53,224 nt of DNA. Source: a virus. The stretch is from positions 1 through 53,224 of the IMG/VR virus record IMGVR_UViG_3300009180_005974. The stretch is one strand, 5' to 3'. How positions within the stretch are numbered: the stretch's first letter is position 1; each line of letters begins with the position of its first letter. Positions 1 through 6,827 of the stretch are shown piece after piece. Position numbers and translations under genes: made by a program. The notes below the pieces were generated by a model that worked only from the letters and a program-made list of their open reading frames with translations, was not told the DNA's origin and made no database searches.

Positions 1-240
1 TCGAACTGGTACAAGAGCGCACCAGTCGATCAGATTGCTGCCTCCACCAAGCCCCGTGTGGTGAACCCACCTGCAGGAGGATGGGCTTCTTCGTGGTCTA
101 CCGCCGAGCTCGGTAGCCGAGACGACACATCGAGTATCGTGTGGAACTACGCTGCTGGCACTACATCCTACGGCAGAAAGGGGCCTGTCGGCGTAATCTA
201 TTGCGCCGGATCTCGCGGCCAACCCACTCAAGTTCTTTGA
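1..240 (+). CDS. 3' part of an unidentified protein (5' end outside the window)
   Basis: Frame 1 is open from the window edge to TGA at 238-240. The first 25 or so codons (SNWYKSAPVDQIAAS and following) have codon use like the neighbouring genes. Further on the reading becomes less natural, and the other two forward frames show gene-like stretches. A strong AGGAGG followed by ATG lies at 75-83 in frame 3 but meets TAG at 114-116. The true 3' end may therefore be earlier, or the region may carry frameshifts. I do not recognise the product. Confidence 0.35.
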   Translation, partial: SNWYKSAPVDQIAASTKPRVVNPPAGGWASSWSTAELGSRDDTSSIVWNYAAGTTSYGRKGPVGVIYCAGSRGQPTQVL

Positions 241-352
241 CTGTGCTCCCCTCTATGAGATGGATGGTGTGCCAACAGTCGAGGACGAGATGGAGGCGAT
301 CGGCATGGGTCCGATCACAGTGCGCAAGATGTACCTCTGGAAGCTAGAGTAA
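197..352 (+). pseudogene. Possible frameshifted C-terminal gene fragment
   Basis: Frame 2 is open after TAA at 194-196 and ends with TAA at 350-352, overlapping the ATG of the next gene as TAATG, the coupling used elsewhere in this window. The encoded stretch (KFFDCAPLYEMDGVPTVEDE and on to KMYLWKLE) has natural composition and reads like the C-terminus of a longer protein, but no start with a ribosome binding site precedes it in frame. Either a frameshift (mutation or sequencing error) joins it to the upstream frame, or a short gene begins at an internal ATG near 266. I cannot tell which. Confidence 0.3.
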
Positions 353-822
353 TGAGCGTAGTCACTTTCGATTTCGATGACACCCTCCTCTGGAAGAGGT
401 ACGTCCGTGACGAGGACGGTGAGATAGATGAGGTGGTTGTCGATGGCCCCAATCCAGAGGGACTTGCTCTCCTGAAGCGGGCCATCAGTGACGGCCACGA
501 GGTCCACATCGTCACCACCCGTTACGAGAAGATGCGAAACGACACGATCGAGTGGCTTGGGAAGTGGAAAGTCCTCGACGGGATAGCGAAGATCCACTTC
601 ACGAACGGCAAGCTGAAGAGGGACACTCTCGCCAAAATAGGCTCAAGACTTCATCACGATGACGATGAAGAGGAGCTTGACAACCTCCCGCCGGGATGTC
701 GTGGGATCATGCTATACCCGCACCCGAGCCAGATAGGGACAATAGACGGAGATTCGACCAACGAATCCAGCCTACTGCACCTCATACGGTCCCTCATCAG
801 GGAAGACCTCCGCGACTTCTAA
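352..822 (+). CDS. HAD-superfamily phosphatase-like protein
   Basis: A 156-residue protein that opens with the HAD motif I, FDFDDTLLW, with nucleophile Asp7 and acid/base Asp9, and a motif-II-like VHIVTTRY near residue 50. The Asp-rich segment HHDDDEEE near residue 100 sits where the motif IV metal-binding acids are expected. Such small phage HAD proteins are usually phosphomonoesterases acting on nucleotides, sugars or nucleic-acid ends; the substrate cannot be read here. The start overlaps the upstream stop (TAATG). A 140-bp gap separates it from the next gene, so it probably ends a transcription unit. A second HAD domain occurs at 6824-8752. Confidence 0.75.
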   Translation: MSVVTFDFDDTLLWKRYVRDEDGEIDEVVVDGPNPEGLALLKRAISDGHEVHIVTTRYEKMRNDTIEWLGKWKVLDGIAKIHFTNGKLKRDTLAKIGSRLHHDDDEEELDNLPPGCRGIMLYPHPSQIGTIDGDSTNESSLLHLIRSLIREDLRDF

Positions 823-964
823 AAGTCGCAATAGTTTCCGCAGGGGGTGTCCGCTTCTCGCTCAGTGTATCAAAGGATCTGTACAAGGAACCTGATACGC
901 GCGCCAGAGAACAAGCTCACAATGAACCCGCACGCGGGTATATTTACACTCGATAGGAGATCTC
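823..964 (+). promoter_or_regulatory. Intergenic region with a small hairpin and candidate late-type promoter motif
   Basis: This 142-bp gap holds no supportable gene. It contains a short inverted repeat, ACCCG-cacg-CGGGT, at about 926-939, immediately followed by TATATTTA at 939-946, which resembles the GATANTTA-like motif seen before other virion-type genes here. AGGAG then ATG of the next gene follow. A GTATCA/TGATAC pair lies further upstream. Promoter function is inferred from position and similarity only. Confidence 0.35.
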
Positions 965-1609
965 ATGAGAATCACAGAGTCGCAACTTCGCCAGATCATC
1001 AGGCGCACTATCATGGAGTCGCCCATGGACCTCGAGAAAAACATGACCACGCGAAGCTGGCTGCGACAGTTCAAGCTCCACCCGAACGACACGGAGCTCC
1101 ACCAAGACCTCGCAAAGGCCTGGGACATGATGTGCGAGATGGGCGCAGGTCTGGTCTTCGGAGCCGGTGGAAACAAGGGCGAGATCTGCGACCAGATCTC
1201 CCAGGCCACTGGCATCTCTCGCAATGCGATCGCATTCCACGTCCAGAAGGCTGGTGAGATGTCGAAGGCTGGGACTTGTCCCTCAGGCCAGGACTTCATC
1301 GATGCGGTGAGTTCCCACACTTCGGCAGAAAATGCCCGCGCTGAGGAGCATCGGCGCGCTGATGACAAGCTCCGTGTCGGCGGCATGATCATCAGGAACA
1401 TGTCACCGAATGGACTCGGCGCCGGTCGTCCCACCTATGGTCACACCGATATCGGCACTGCCTTCGCGCCAGAGGGTCTCTCTGATGAAGAGGCGGTGAA
1501 GTGGCTGCAGAGCAGGTTCTCTGGCGCCCCTATGTGGAAGTTCGAGATGTACCGAGACCCCGATTCAGGTCGCATCTACGCCTACTATGAAATCGATACA
1601 TCGGGCTGA
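965..1609 (+). CDS. Leader-bearing candidate capsid-internal protein
   Basis: A 214-residue protein preceded by AGGAG. The first 19 residues, MRITESQLRQIIRRTIMES, form a basic amphipathic leader ending in I-M-E (residues 16-18). This matches the (L/I)-x-E site cut by the T4 prohead protease gp21 and the layout of the T4 capsid-targeting sequence. The rest is soluble, with no recognised domain; a helix-turn-helix-like segment (EICDQISQATGISRNAIAFH, about residues 74-93) is visible but not decisive. It is the first of five consecutive leader-bearing genes (965-4693), consistent with a late-expressed set of packaged proteins. The leader similarity is seen directly; packaging is inferred. Confidence 0.7.
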   Translation: MRITESQLRQIIRRTIMESPMDLEKNMTTRSWLRQFKLHPNDTELHQDLAKAWDMMCEMGAGLVFGAGGNKGEICDQISQATGISRNAIAFHVQKAGEMSKAGTCPSGQDFIDAVSSHTSAENARAEEHRRADDKLRVGGMIIRNMSPNGLGAGRPTYGHTDIGTAFAPEGLSDEEAVKWLQSRFSGAPMWKFEMYRDPDSGRIYAYYEIDTSG

Positions 1610-1620
1610 GTGGAATCTCG

Positions 1621-2136
1621 ATGAAAATCACAGAGAGCAGGCTGCGAGAGATCATACAGGAAGAACTGCTGGAGGCCAAAAATCCTCCGCAGTATGATGC
1701 TCCTGAGGGCAGCAAGCGGGACAAGCAGCTTGACATGACGAAGGCTGATCTGGAGTCTGGTGACCCAGAGAGGATCAAGCGGGCGTATGCTCGCCGTGAG
1801 CGCATGGAGAAGAAGGAGCGCGAGAAGCCTGGGTTCGAGTCAAAGCCGCGACCTGACTCGCAGAAAGAGGGGCATGAGGTCTTGCTTGATCTCATCCAAG
1901 AGATCGTAGTAGAAGCCCTCTCCAAGAAGACCAAAGAGACCCTGAAGAAGAAGGCAGAGAAACGCGGTCTGACCCCAGGTTCTGTGTACACTGAGTATGA
2001 GAAGGGACTTGCGGCATGGGCGAGGTCTGGCTCACGGAAGGGAATGTCACAGCACCAGTGGGCCATGGCGAGGGTCAACTCTGCGAACCCATCAAAGTCC
2101 TGGGCTGTCGTCAAGAAGTCAAAGAAGAAAAAGTGA
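1621..2136 (+). CDS. Leader-bearing basic protein, possibly DUF5872-type C-terminal domain
   Basis: A 171-residue, strongly basic protein. The leader MKITESRLREIIQEELLEAK is almost the same as that of the preceding gene and contains L-L-E18 before Ala, a good gp21-type cleavage site. The middle is charged and probably disordered. The C-terminal part, from about residue 103, with KKAEKRGLTPG, YEKGLAAWARSGSRKGMS, QWAMARVNS and a poly-Lys end, resembles a small domain (DUF5872-like, from memory) common in large phages. The basic tail would suit DNA binding inside the head. Confidence 0.65.
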   Translation: MKITESRLREIIQEELLEAKNPPQYDAPEGSKRDKQLDMTKADLESGDPERIKRAYARRERMEKKEREKPGFESKPRPDSQKEGHEVLLDLIQEIVVEALSKKTKETLKKKAEKRGLTPGSVYTEYEKGLAAWARSGSRKGMSQHQWAMARVNSANPSKSWAVVKKSKKKK

Positions 2137-2143
2137 GGATAAG

Positions 2144-2425
2144 ATGAACAGCAACCAGTTCCGCGACATGACACGTGGATTCCTGCTTGGCGAGGGTTCT
2201 TATGGAGAATACAACCCCAATCCCGACAGGACCCTTGGCATCCTTCGCGAAGCATACTCCCAGTGGGATCCAGCAGGCGCTATCGAGGCTGTGAATCCCG
2301 CAGAGACTGGCGGATACACGATCGATCTCCCAAATCCAATTCTCGTGAATCAGCTCACCCAACGTGGCTGGACCATCAACAAAGTTCCGGGCGGCGTCCA
2401 TGTGATGCCACCAGAGGCATCATGA
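2144..2425 (+). CDS. Small leader-bearing protein
   Basis: A 93-residue protein starting at ATG 2144 after GAGGATAAG. Its leader, MNSNQFRDMTRGFLLGEG, diverges from the MRITES type but has the same length and ends in L-G-E17 before Gly, again fitting (L/I)xE. No domain is recognised in the remainder (SQWDPAGAIEAVNPAETG, GWTINKVPGGVHVM). Its stop overlaps the start of the ADP-ribosyltransferase gene, suggesting translational coupling. Confidence 0.6.
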   Translation: MNSNQFRDMTRGFLLGEGSYGEYNPNPDRTLGILREAYSQWDPAGAIEAVNPAETGGYTIDLPNPILVNQLTQRGWTINKVPGGVHVMPPEAS

Positions 2426-3660
2426 TGAGAGAGACGCTAATAGAGAGAATCCTCCACAGGATCATGTTAGAGAGCAAGGGTCTCTCTGCCGGCGAAGTCT
2501 ACGACCTGATGTTCGGATCGGGTGAGGCTGCTACCGCGCTCAAGGCTATGTTGACGAGAGTGGATGCAGGCCACATGTGGGCGCCACAGTTCGAAGATTC
2601 CAACAAAGAGCTGGCAGCGAAATTTGCGCCGGCTTTCGAGGCTTTCAAGAACAGCCAGGAAGCCAAGGCGCTGATGAACGAGCCTGACGTCGCAGTTCGC
2701 ATAGAATGGAATCGCAGTCTGGACCCGCTTGGCTTTGTCAGGAACAACTATGACAAGTTGCCGATCATCAAGCGCGCGCTGAAGATCCGCTCCACCGTCG
2801 GCAAGAAGAAGGGTCGTGGTGCTCCTGCTCTCGGATCTAAGAAGTGGCTCAGGCAGTGGAAGAACACCAACGGCTATGGCATGCCAGAGCCGAGGCCAGA
2901 GTACGTAATTGACCTCGAGCCGTACCGCATGCAGGAGCGCACTGTCCTCTACCGTGGCATCAGATTCAGGGAGGTCGTGGACCTCCTCGACTTTGCAGAA
3001 AAGTACGGAGATGGCAAGAGGCCGTTCCCATTCCAGCAGGATAAGCCCAGCGCGTGGACGAAATCAAAGAGCGTCGCAGAGCGTTTTGCCACGATGTCGT
3101 CAGCCGGATCTGAGTACGAGGCAATGATGCAGTGGGCCGCCAGAGCAAAGTCTGGTAAGAATTACGCAGAGAAAGGTGGCTACATAATCGGTGCTGTAGT
3201 CAATCCAGAGGACACCATCGTGGATTTCGACAACATCGAAGTCAACTCAGAGCACGGCGGTGAGGGAGAGGTCATCGTGAAATCTGGAGCACAGCTCACC
3301 TGCAAGGTGTACCAGATGTGGGGCGATGTCCCGCGAGAGATTGCATCATTTGCAGACTCATACAACAGGTCGAATCCAGAAGACGTGTATTTTGACTTGC
3401 CATGGTCTGACAAGGAGGTCACGGGAGACTCTGAGTCTGGCGCCATCAAGTTCTCTGGCGAGCCATATTTTGGCTACTATGGTAATGACAACCCTGAGCT
3501 CTTAAAGAATATGACTCCCCGCAAATGGAGTTCAGTTCGTGGACATGATCCAATAAAAACCATGAGAGCACAGCTCTATGACGCTGAGTGGCAGGACGAC
3601 TACACCATAAAATACAGCCGCCGGAAAGGCGTCAGCCTGCCGCCAAAGAAGAAGAGGTAA
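2422..3660 (+). CDS. ADP-ribosyltransferase (R-S-E type) with capsid-leader-like N-terminus
   Basis: A 412-residue protein. The start at ATG 2422 overlaps the upstream TGA and has AGAGG just before it; ATG 2425 is an alternative. The catalytic C-terminal half carries the three hallmarks of arginine-type ADP-ribosyltransferases: Arg178 in VLYRGI, the Ser/Thr strand SAWTKSKSVAERF (about 210-222), and the E-x-E of GGEGEVIV with Glu281 and Glu283. The family transfers ADP-ribose from NAD to protein arginines; T4 Alt and VIP2/SpvB-type toxins are relatives in fold. The leader MMRETLIERILHRIMLESKG resembles those of neighbouring genes, with M-L-E17 a near match to the protease site. By analogy with T4 Alt it may be packaged and injected to modify host proteins. 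The target is unknown. Confidence 0.75.
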   Translation: MMRETLIERILHRIMLESKGLSAGEVYDLMFGSGEAATALKAMLTRVDAGHMWAPQFEDSNKELAAKFAPAFEAFKNSQEAKALMNEPDVAVRIEWNRSLDPLGFVRNNYDKLPIIKRALKIRSTVGKKKGRGAPALGSKKWLRQWKNTNGYGMPEPRPEYVIDLEPYRMQERTVLYRGIRFREVVDLLDFAEKYGDGKRPFPFQQDKPSAWTKSKSVAERFATMSSAGSEYEAMMQWAARAKSGKNYAEKGGYIIGAVVNPEDTIVDFDNIEVNSEHGGEGEVIVKSGAQLTCKVYQMWGDVPREIASFADSYNRSNPEDVYFDLPWSDKEVTGDSESGAIKFSGEPYFGYYGNDNPELLKNMTPRKWSSVRGHDPIKTMRAQLYDAEWQDDYTIKYSRRKGVSLPPKKKR

Positions 3661-3667
3661 GAGAATC

Positions 3668-4693
3668 GTGGAAGAGAAGTACCTTCGCGCTCTCATCCGT
3701 GAGCAACTTATGGACTCTCGCCCAGCACACCGAAGCTCACGCCTGGTGAGAGAGGTGCTGAGATCTGAAGACCTTCGAATCGTCATTCTTGAACACGAGA
3801 CCGACATGCTGATGCTCGAGGCTGGCATGACTGTCGGAGATTTGCTAGCCTCCTTTGACGAGACCGTTAGCGACATGGATGATTCCATGGCAAACTTCAT
3901 CAAGGAAGCACTTGAGTTTGCCGAAGAATATGCGCCAGAGAACATCAGCGCCATGATCAAAAAGTCCAAAGAGGCGGCAGAGCTAGCTTCTTCTAACAAG
4001 GACGACGTGAAGGAGATGCTGGAATGGTTCACTGACCTGAAGAAGTACGGCGTCGATTTACAGAGCGCCTGGAGAGAGGCTAAGAAGAAGTACGACGATA
4101 TCAAGAAGTCTCTCCAGTGGCTTTGGGGTAACAAGAAAGAGCAGATAACTGATGTTCTAGACCACTTCAAGGGACTCAAGGACCTGTACACAAGCAACGA
4201 GACGTTCAAGGGGCTAGTCGACACCGTCTTCACATCGGCGCTGAAGCAGGCAATCAAGAAGCTCGTAGAGCAAGCCGTTAAGCTCATCCCATATGGCGAC
4301 AAGCTTGTTGCTGGCTACCAGATGATCAAGAAGGCTGTCGAGGTCGGAGGCAAGATCAAGTCTCTGTTTGCCTCGTTTAGGAAGTCCCAACAGTCACCCG
4401 ACGAGAAGTTTGCTGACTTTGCCGAGAAGATCGCAAAGGGACCAGACAATGATCAGCTTGGGAAGTTTGGAAAGGCTCTACAGCTCAATGATGACCTCGA
4501 GGATGTCCTTGATGACAAGCTCGAAGCTGAGTACATCAAGTGGTATGTTGGAGAGCTGAGGAAGATCGCTAAAGACAGCCCAGATAAATCGATCGCAGAC
4601 ATCAACATCAACAAGATAATAACTGACTGGATCAAGAAGAAGTACGATAGGGCAGATGCAGACGTTGGTGTAGACGCCTCGGTACTTGCATAA
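3668..4693 (+). CDS. Helical leader-bearing protein, candidate internal virion protein
   Basis: A 341-residue protein with a GTG start; this start is preferred because it gives the leader MEEKYLRALIREQLMDSRP with I-R-E12 as a candidate cleavage site. Further (L/I)xE-like sites occur in the next 50 residues. The body is almost all helical, rich in Lys, Glu and Asp, with one semi-hydrophobic stretch (QAVKLIPYGDKLVAGYQMIK, about residues 203-222) but no clear transmembrane helix. No family is recognised. It ends the leader-gene run and is followed by a strong promoter. Confidence 0.6.
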   Translation: MEEKYLRALIREQLMDSRPAHRSSRLVREVLRSEDLRIVILEHETDMLMLEAGMTVGDLLASFDETVSDMDDSMANFIKEALEFAEEYAPENISAMIKKSKEAAELASSNKDDVKEMLEWFTDLKKYGVDLQSAWREAKKKYDDIKKSLQWLWGNKKEQITDVLDHFKGLKDLYTSNETFKGLVDTVFTSALKQAIKKLVEQAVKLIPYGDKLVAGYQMIKKAVEVGGKIKSLFASFRKSQQSPDEKFADFAEKIAKGPDNDQLGKFGKALQLNDDLEDVLDDKLEAEYIKWYVGELRKIAKDSPDKSIADININKIITDWIKKKYDRADADVGVDASVLA

Positions 4694-4697
4694 TTGC

Positions 4698-4725
4698 TTG
4701 AAAATTCCTCAGAAGTGATTATAAT
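4698..4725 (+). promoter_or_regulatory. Sigma70-like promoter
   Basis: TTGAAA at 4698-4703 and a perfect TATAAT at 4720-4725 are separated by 16 bp in a short AT-rich gap downstream of the leader-gene cluster and 16 bp before the next ATG. The same hexamer pair with the same spacing occurs at 32616-32643. It would be read by host RNA polymerase, probably early. Confidence 0.75.
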
Positions 4726-4740
4726 CTAACTGAGGTGCAG

Positions 4741-5388
4741 ATGCAGAACTTCCGAGAAGACCCGCGGTTCTCCCACAACCTCTGGTACACTGCGCGCCTG
4801 TGGTGCACGGTGCTTGAGGCATCTTGGTCATCGCACGTCGAGTCAGAAGAGGAGAGGGAAGCTGCCCGGATGCCGATCAATCGGGCGCTCCATGCACTGC
4901 CTCAGCTTCCACAGGAGATGGGTGAGGGCATCCTCCGGCATGAGCGCTCCAGGTGGTGTGAGATCGGACTCAAGGATTGGAAGCGCACCGGACGTGCGGG
5001 TCAGCCTTACGTCGAGCACCCGTGGCAGAAGGGAATTACTAAGCCGACTATCTTGGCCGCAGTATTTCAGGCCTTCGATCGTGGCGTTCACCACCGCGAT
5101 CAGGTGCTGATCGAGAGCGTGGGTGAGATTCTAGACGCCAGGTGTGACACCGTCCTGCTCCCAAACGGAAAGACTGGCAAGCTCGGGATCCTCGATAAGA
5201 GGCATGGAAAGCGCCTCGATGGACTTACGGAGAGGTATGTTCCCGCGGTCAAGTCTGGAAAGCTGAAGCTCTGGGACCGCCTCCTGAAAAGGCCAGTGAC
5301 CGTCGAAGAGCTTATCGATATCGATCAGATGCGCGCCCAAGCTGTTGAGTCTGCGCTTCTGAAAATCCAATCTCTGGAGGGAAAGTGA
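4741..5388 (+). CDS. Unknown protein
   Basis: A 215-residue soluble protein. ATG 4741 is preferred with TGAGG upstream; a GTG six bases earlier is possible. It contains Trp-rich segments (LWYTARLWCTVLEASWSSH) and a basic central part (HPWQKGITKPTILAAVFQ, KLGILDKRHGKRLDGLTERY). No catalytic motif or known family was recognised. It follows the sigma70-like promoter directly and heads a chain of overlapping genes to 6329, so it is probably early-expressed. Confidence 0.6.
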   Translation: MQNFREDPRFSHNLWYTARLWCTVLEASWSSHVESEEEREAARMPINRALHALPQLPQEMGEGILRHERSRWCEIGLKDWKRTGRAGQPYVEHPWQKGITKPTILAAVFQAFDRGVHHRDQVLIESVGEILDARCDTVLLPNGKTGKLGILDKRHGKRLDGLTERYVPAVKSGKLKLWDRLLKRPVTVEELIDIDQMRAQAVESALLKIQSLEGK

Positions 5389-5723
5389 GTACACGATGCA
5401 CGATCGCTTTCGATCAGAAAGACTTCCACTTCTACCAAGAATGCTTCGAGAATGATAACGTCTATCTCCAGCTTGACGGCGATGGATGGGCAGCATCTCT
5501 TGATACAGCAAATGTCGACTGGCGGGAGGACAACGGACCACGTCCGAAGCTTGGACTCCGGATTGACGTGACCCTCTGGCGCAAGATTGTCGAGGGCTGG
5601 CTCGCATCCGAGTGGGCCAAGGATCCGTCCCGAGACCACGAGAAGATCAATCTTGATCTCGAATCCACAATCAAGTGGATCGAAGACTACGAAAGGAACA
5701 AGCAAGATGGCAACACAGAGTGA
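5385..5723 (+). CDS. Small acidic unknown protein
   Basis: A 112-residue protein with GTG start overlapping the upstream stop (GTGA) and a good GGAGGG before it. Trp-rich and acidic (DGDGWAASLDTANVDW, LWRKIVEGWLASEWAKD, IKWIEDYERN). No recognised domain. Confidence 0.6.
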   Translation: MSTRCTIAFDQKDFHFYQECFENDNVYLQLDGDGWAASLDTANVDWREDNGPRPKLGLRIDVTLWRKIVEGWLASEWAKDPSRDHEKINLDLESTIKWIEDYERNKQDGNTE

Positions 5724-5913
5724 AATTCCAGGCCTGAAGCAGATCTACGAAGAGACTGACGCTGATGGAAAGACTCGCTTTGTGTTCGAAATCGATGATG
5801 ATCGCAGTGACGAATTCTTCGTAAGGTTCGGTCTTCAGCCAGGCGACGAGGCTGGATTTGAAGCTCTTGTAATCGAAGCAATCAACAATTTCGTGAAGGG
5901 AGGCTCCAAGTGA
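5707..5913 (+). CDS. Small acidic unknown protein
   Basis: A 68-residue protein whose ATG lies inside the end of the preceding gene, with AAGGAA upstream. Sequence such as TRFVFEIDDDRSDEFFVRFG suggests a small beta-alpha fold with a strongly negative surface. Such acidic small phage proteins are sometimes DNA mimics or enzyme inhibitors, but nothing here shows that. Confidence 0.55.
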   Translation: MATQSEIPGLKQIYEETDADGKTRFVFEIDDDRSDEFFVRFGLQPGDEAGFEALVIEAINNFVKGGSK

Positions 5914-6329
5914 GGGACGAGCTCGACAAGCTCCTCTGTGAGAAGTACCCAAAGATCTTCCGAGATCGCGGCAAGTCGATGCAGGAGTCCTGCATGTACT
6001 GGGGTTTCGAGCACGGTGACGGCTGGTTCGACATCGTCGAATCCCTCTGCGCAAACATCCAGAACCACGTCGACTGGAAGCGGCGCCAGCATCCTGAGCT
6101 CTCTGACGGGGAGTTCGATGAGGAACACCAGCCCGTCGCAGCGCAGGTGAAGGAGAAGTTCGGTGGGCTCCGCTTCTACATGGACAACACTGACGACTAC
6201 ATCCAGGGTGCGATCTCCATGGCAGAGTCCGTGAGCTATCGCACCTGTGAGAACTGTGGGAACAGGGGTCACAAGCGCACTGGCGGATGGATCCGGACAC
6301 TGTGCGACACGTGCAACAAGCAGAAGTAG
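5910..6329 (+). CDS. Zinc-ribbon phage protein of unknown function
   Basis: A 139-residue protein, GTG start overlapping the upstream stop. The core GFEHGDGWFDIVESLC and QVKEKFGGLRFY belong to a hypothetical family that I recall as common in phages and prophages. The C-terminus has two Cys pairs, CENCGN and CDTCNK, about 23 residues apart, a probable zinc ribbon. Function unknown; nucleic-acid or protein binding is likely. Confidence 0.65.
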   Translation: MRDELDKLLCEKYPKIFRDRGKSMQESCMYWGFEHGDGWFDIVESLCANIQNHVDWKRRQHPELSDGEFDEEHQPVAAQVKEKFGGLRFYMDNTDDYIQGAISMAESVSYRTCENCGNRGHKRTGGWIRTLCDTCNKQK

Positions 6330-6595
6330 AGCACCGCGCAGAAATCAGGATCGGCGACCTGGTAAGGTTTGTGCCGATAGAGACTGGGGTCGACACCCTG
6401 TGCGCCGATGGCACTAGGGAAGTCGATCCCATTTCGCGTCTCTTTAAAGATGTCTGTAGGACCACCGAGCAGGACGTTGGAACCGTGGTGGATGGACCGT
6501 TTGCCTTCAGTGAGCTCAAGATTTGGCTGGTGCTTGTCAGGGGAGACCTGTGGCACTTTGAGCAAGGTCACCTCGTTACAGTCAAATCAGGCTGA
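6311..6595 (+). CDS. Small SH3-like barrel protein, GDLV family
   Basis: A protein of about 94 residues. The start is uncertain: GTG 6311, inside the upstream gene, or ATG 6287; neither has a good ribosome binding site. It contains IRIGDLVRFVPIE followed by alternating short strands (DVGTVVDG, IWLVLVRGDLWHF, HLVTV), the same plan as at least six other proteins in this window that begin MKPGDLV or similar. This suggests a small SH3-like beta barrel. Function unknown. Confidence 0.55.
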   Translation: MQQAEVEHRAEIRIGDLVRFVPIETGVDTLCADGTREVDPISRLFKDVCRTTEQDVGTVVDGPFAFSELKIWLVLVRGDLWHFEQGHLVTVKSG

Positions 6596-6601
6596 TAGTT
6601 A
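6594..6601 (+). promoter_or_regulatory. Candidate late-type promoter motif GATAGTTA
   Basis: GATAGTTA at 6594-6601 is followed by TAAGTATCTGAGG and ATG 6621. The combined GTTATAAGTA also resembles the T4 late promoter TATAAATA. The same GATANTTA pattern precedes other virion-type or envelope genes here. No matching -35 box is visible. Confidence 0.35.
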
Positions 6602-6620
6602 TAAGTATCTGAGGTATCAC

Positions 6621-6827
6621 ATGGAACTACTGAAGCAGCTCATTGCAGATGACGAGGGACAGTCCACTGTCGAGTACATGCTCCTCATCAGCGTGATCGT
6701 CATCGCCATCGTGGCGGCAGCATATGTATTCATCGAGCCGTTCAAGCAGGGCGTTCTCGATCTTGGTAAGGATATCAAGAAGATACTCTCAGATGGAAAA
6801 ATTGGAAGGGTAGGTACAACAAGATGA
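6621..6827 (+). CDS. Flp/type IVb pilin-like protein
   Basis: A 68-residue protein starting at ATG 6621 after CTGAGG. A short N-terminal segment ends in DDEGQ, followed by STVEYMLLISVIVIAIVAAA, which is a class III prepilin pattern: Gly before the cleavage point, a conserved Glu about five residues into the mature protein, then one hydrophobic helix. The short hydrophilic tail fits Flp-type pilins of Tad systems. In bacteria these are cut by a prepilin peptidase and assembled on the inner membrane. No peptidase, ATPase or secretin gene is near, so it would depend on host machinery. It could instead be a small membrane protein that only resembles a pilin. Its stop overlaps the next gene. Confidence 0.65.
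   Translation: MELLKQLIADDEGQSTVEYMLLISVIVIAIVAAAYVFIEPFKQGVLDLGKDIKKILSDGKIGRVGTTR

Noticed and set aside
862-1434. A 190-residue minus-strand open frame
   Set aside because: It is antisense to the leader-bearing gene at 965, which has a start, ribosome binding site and family leader; the antisense product has no recognisable features.
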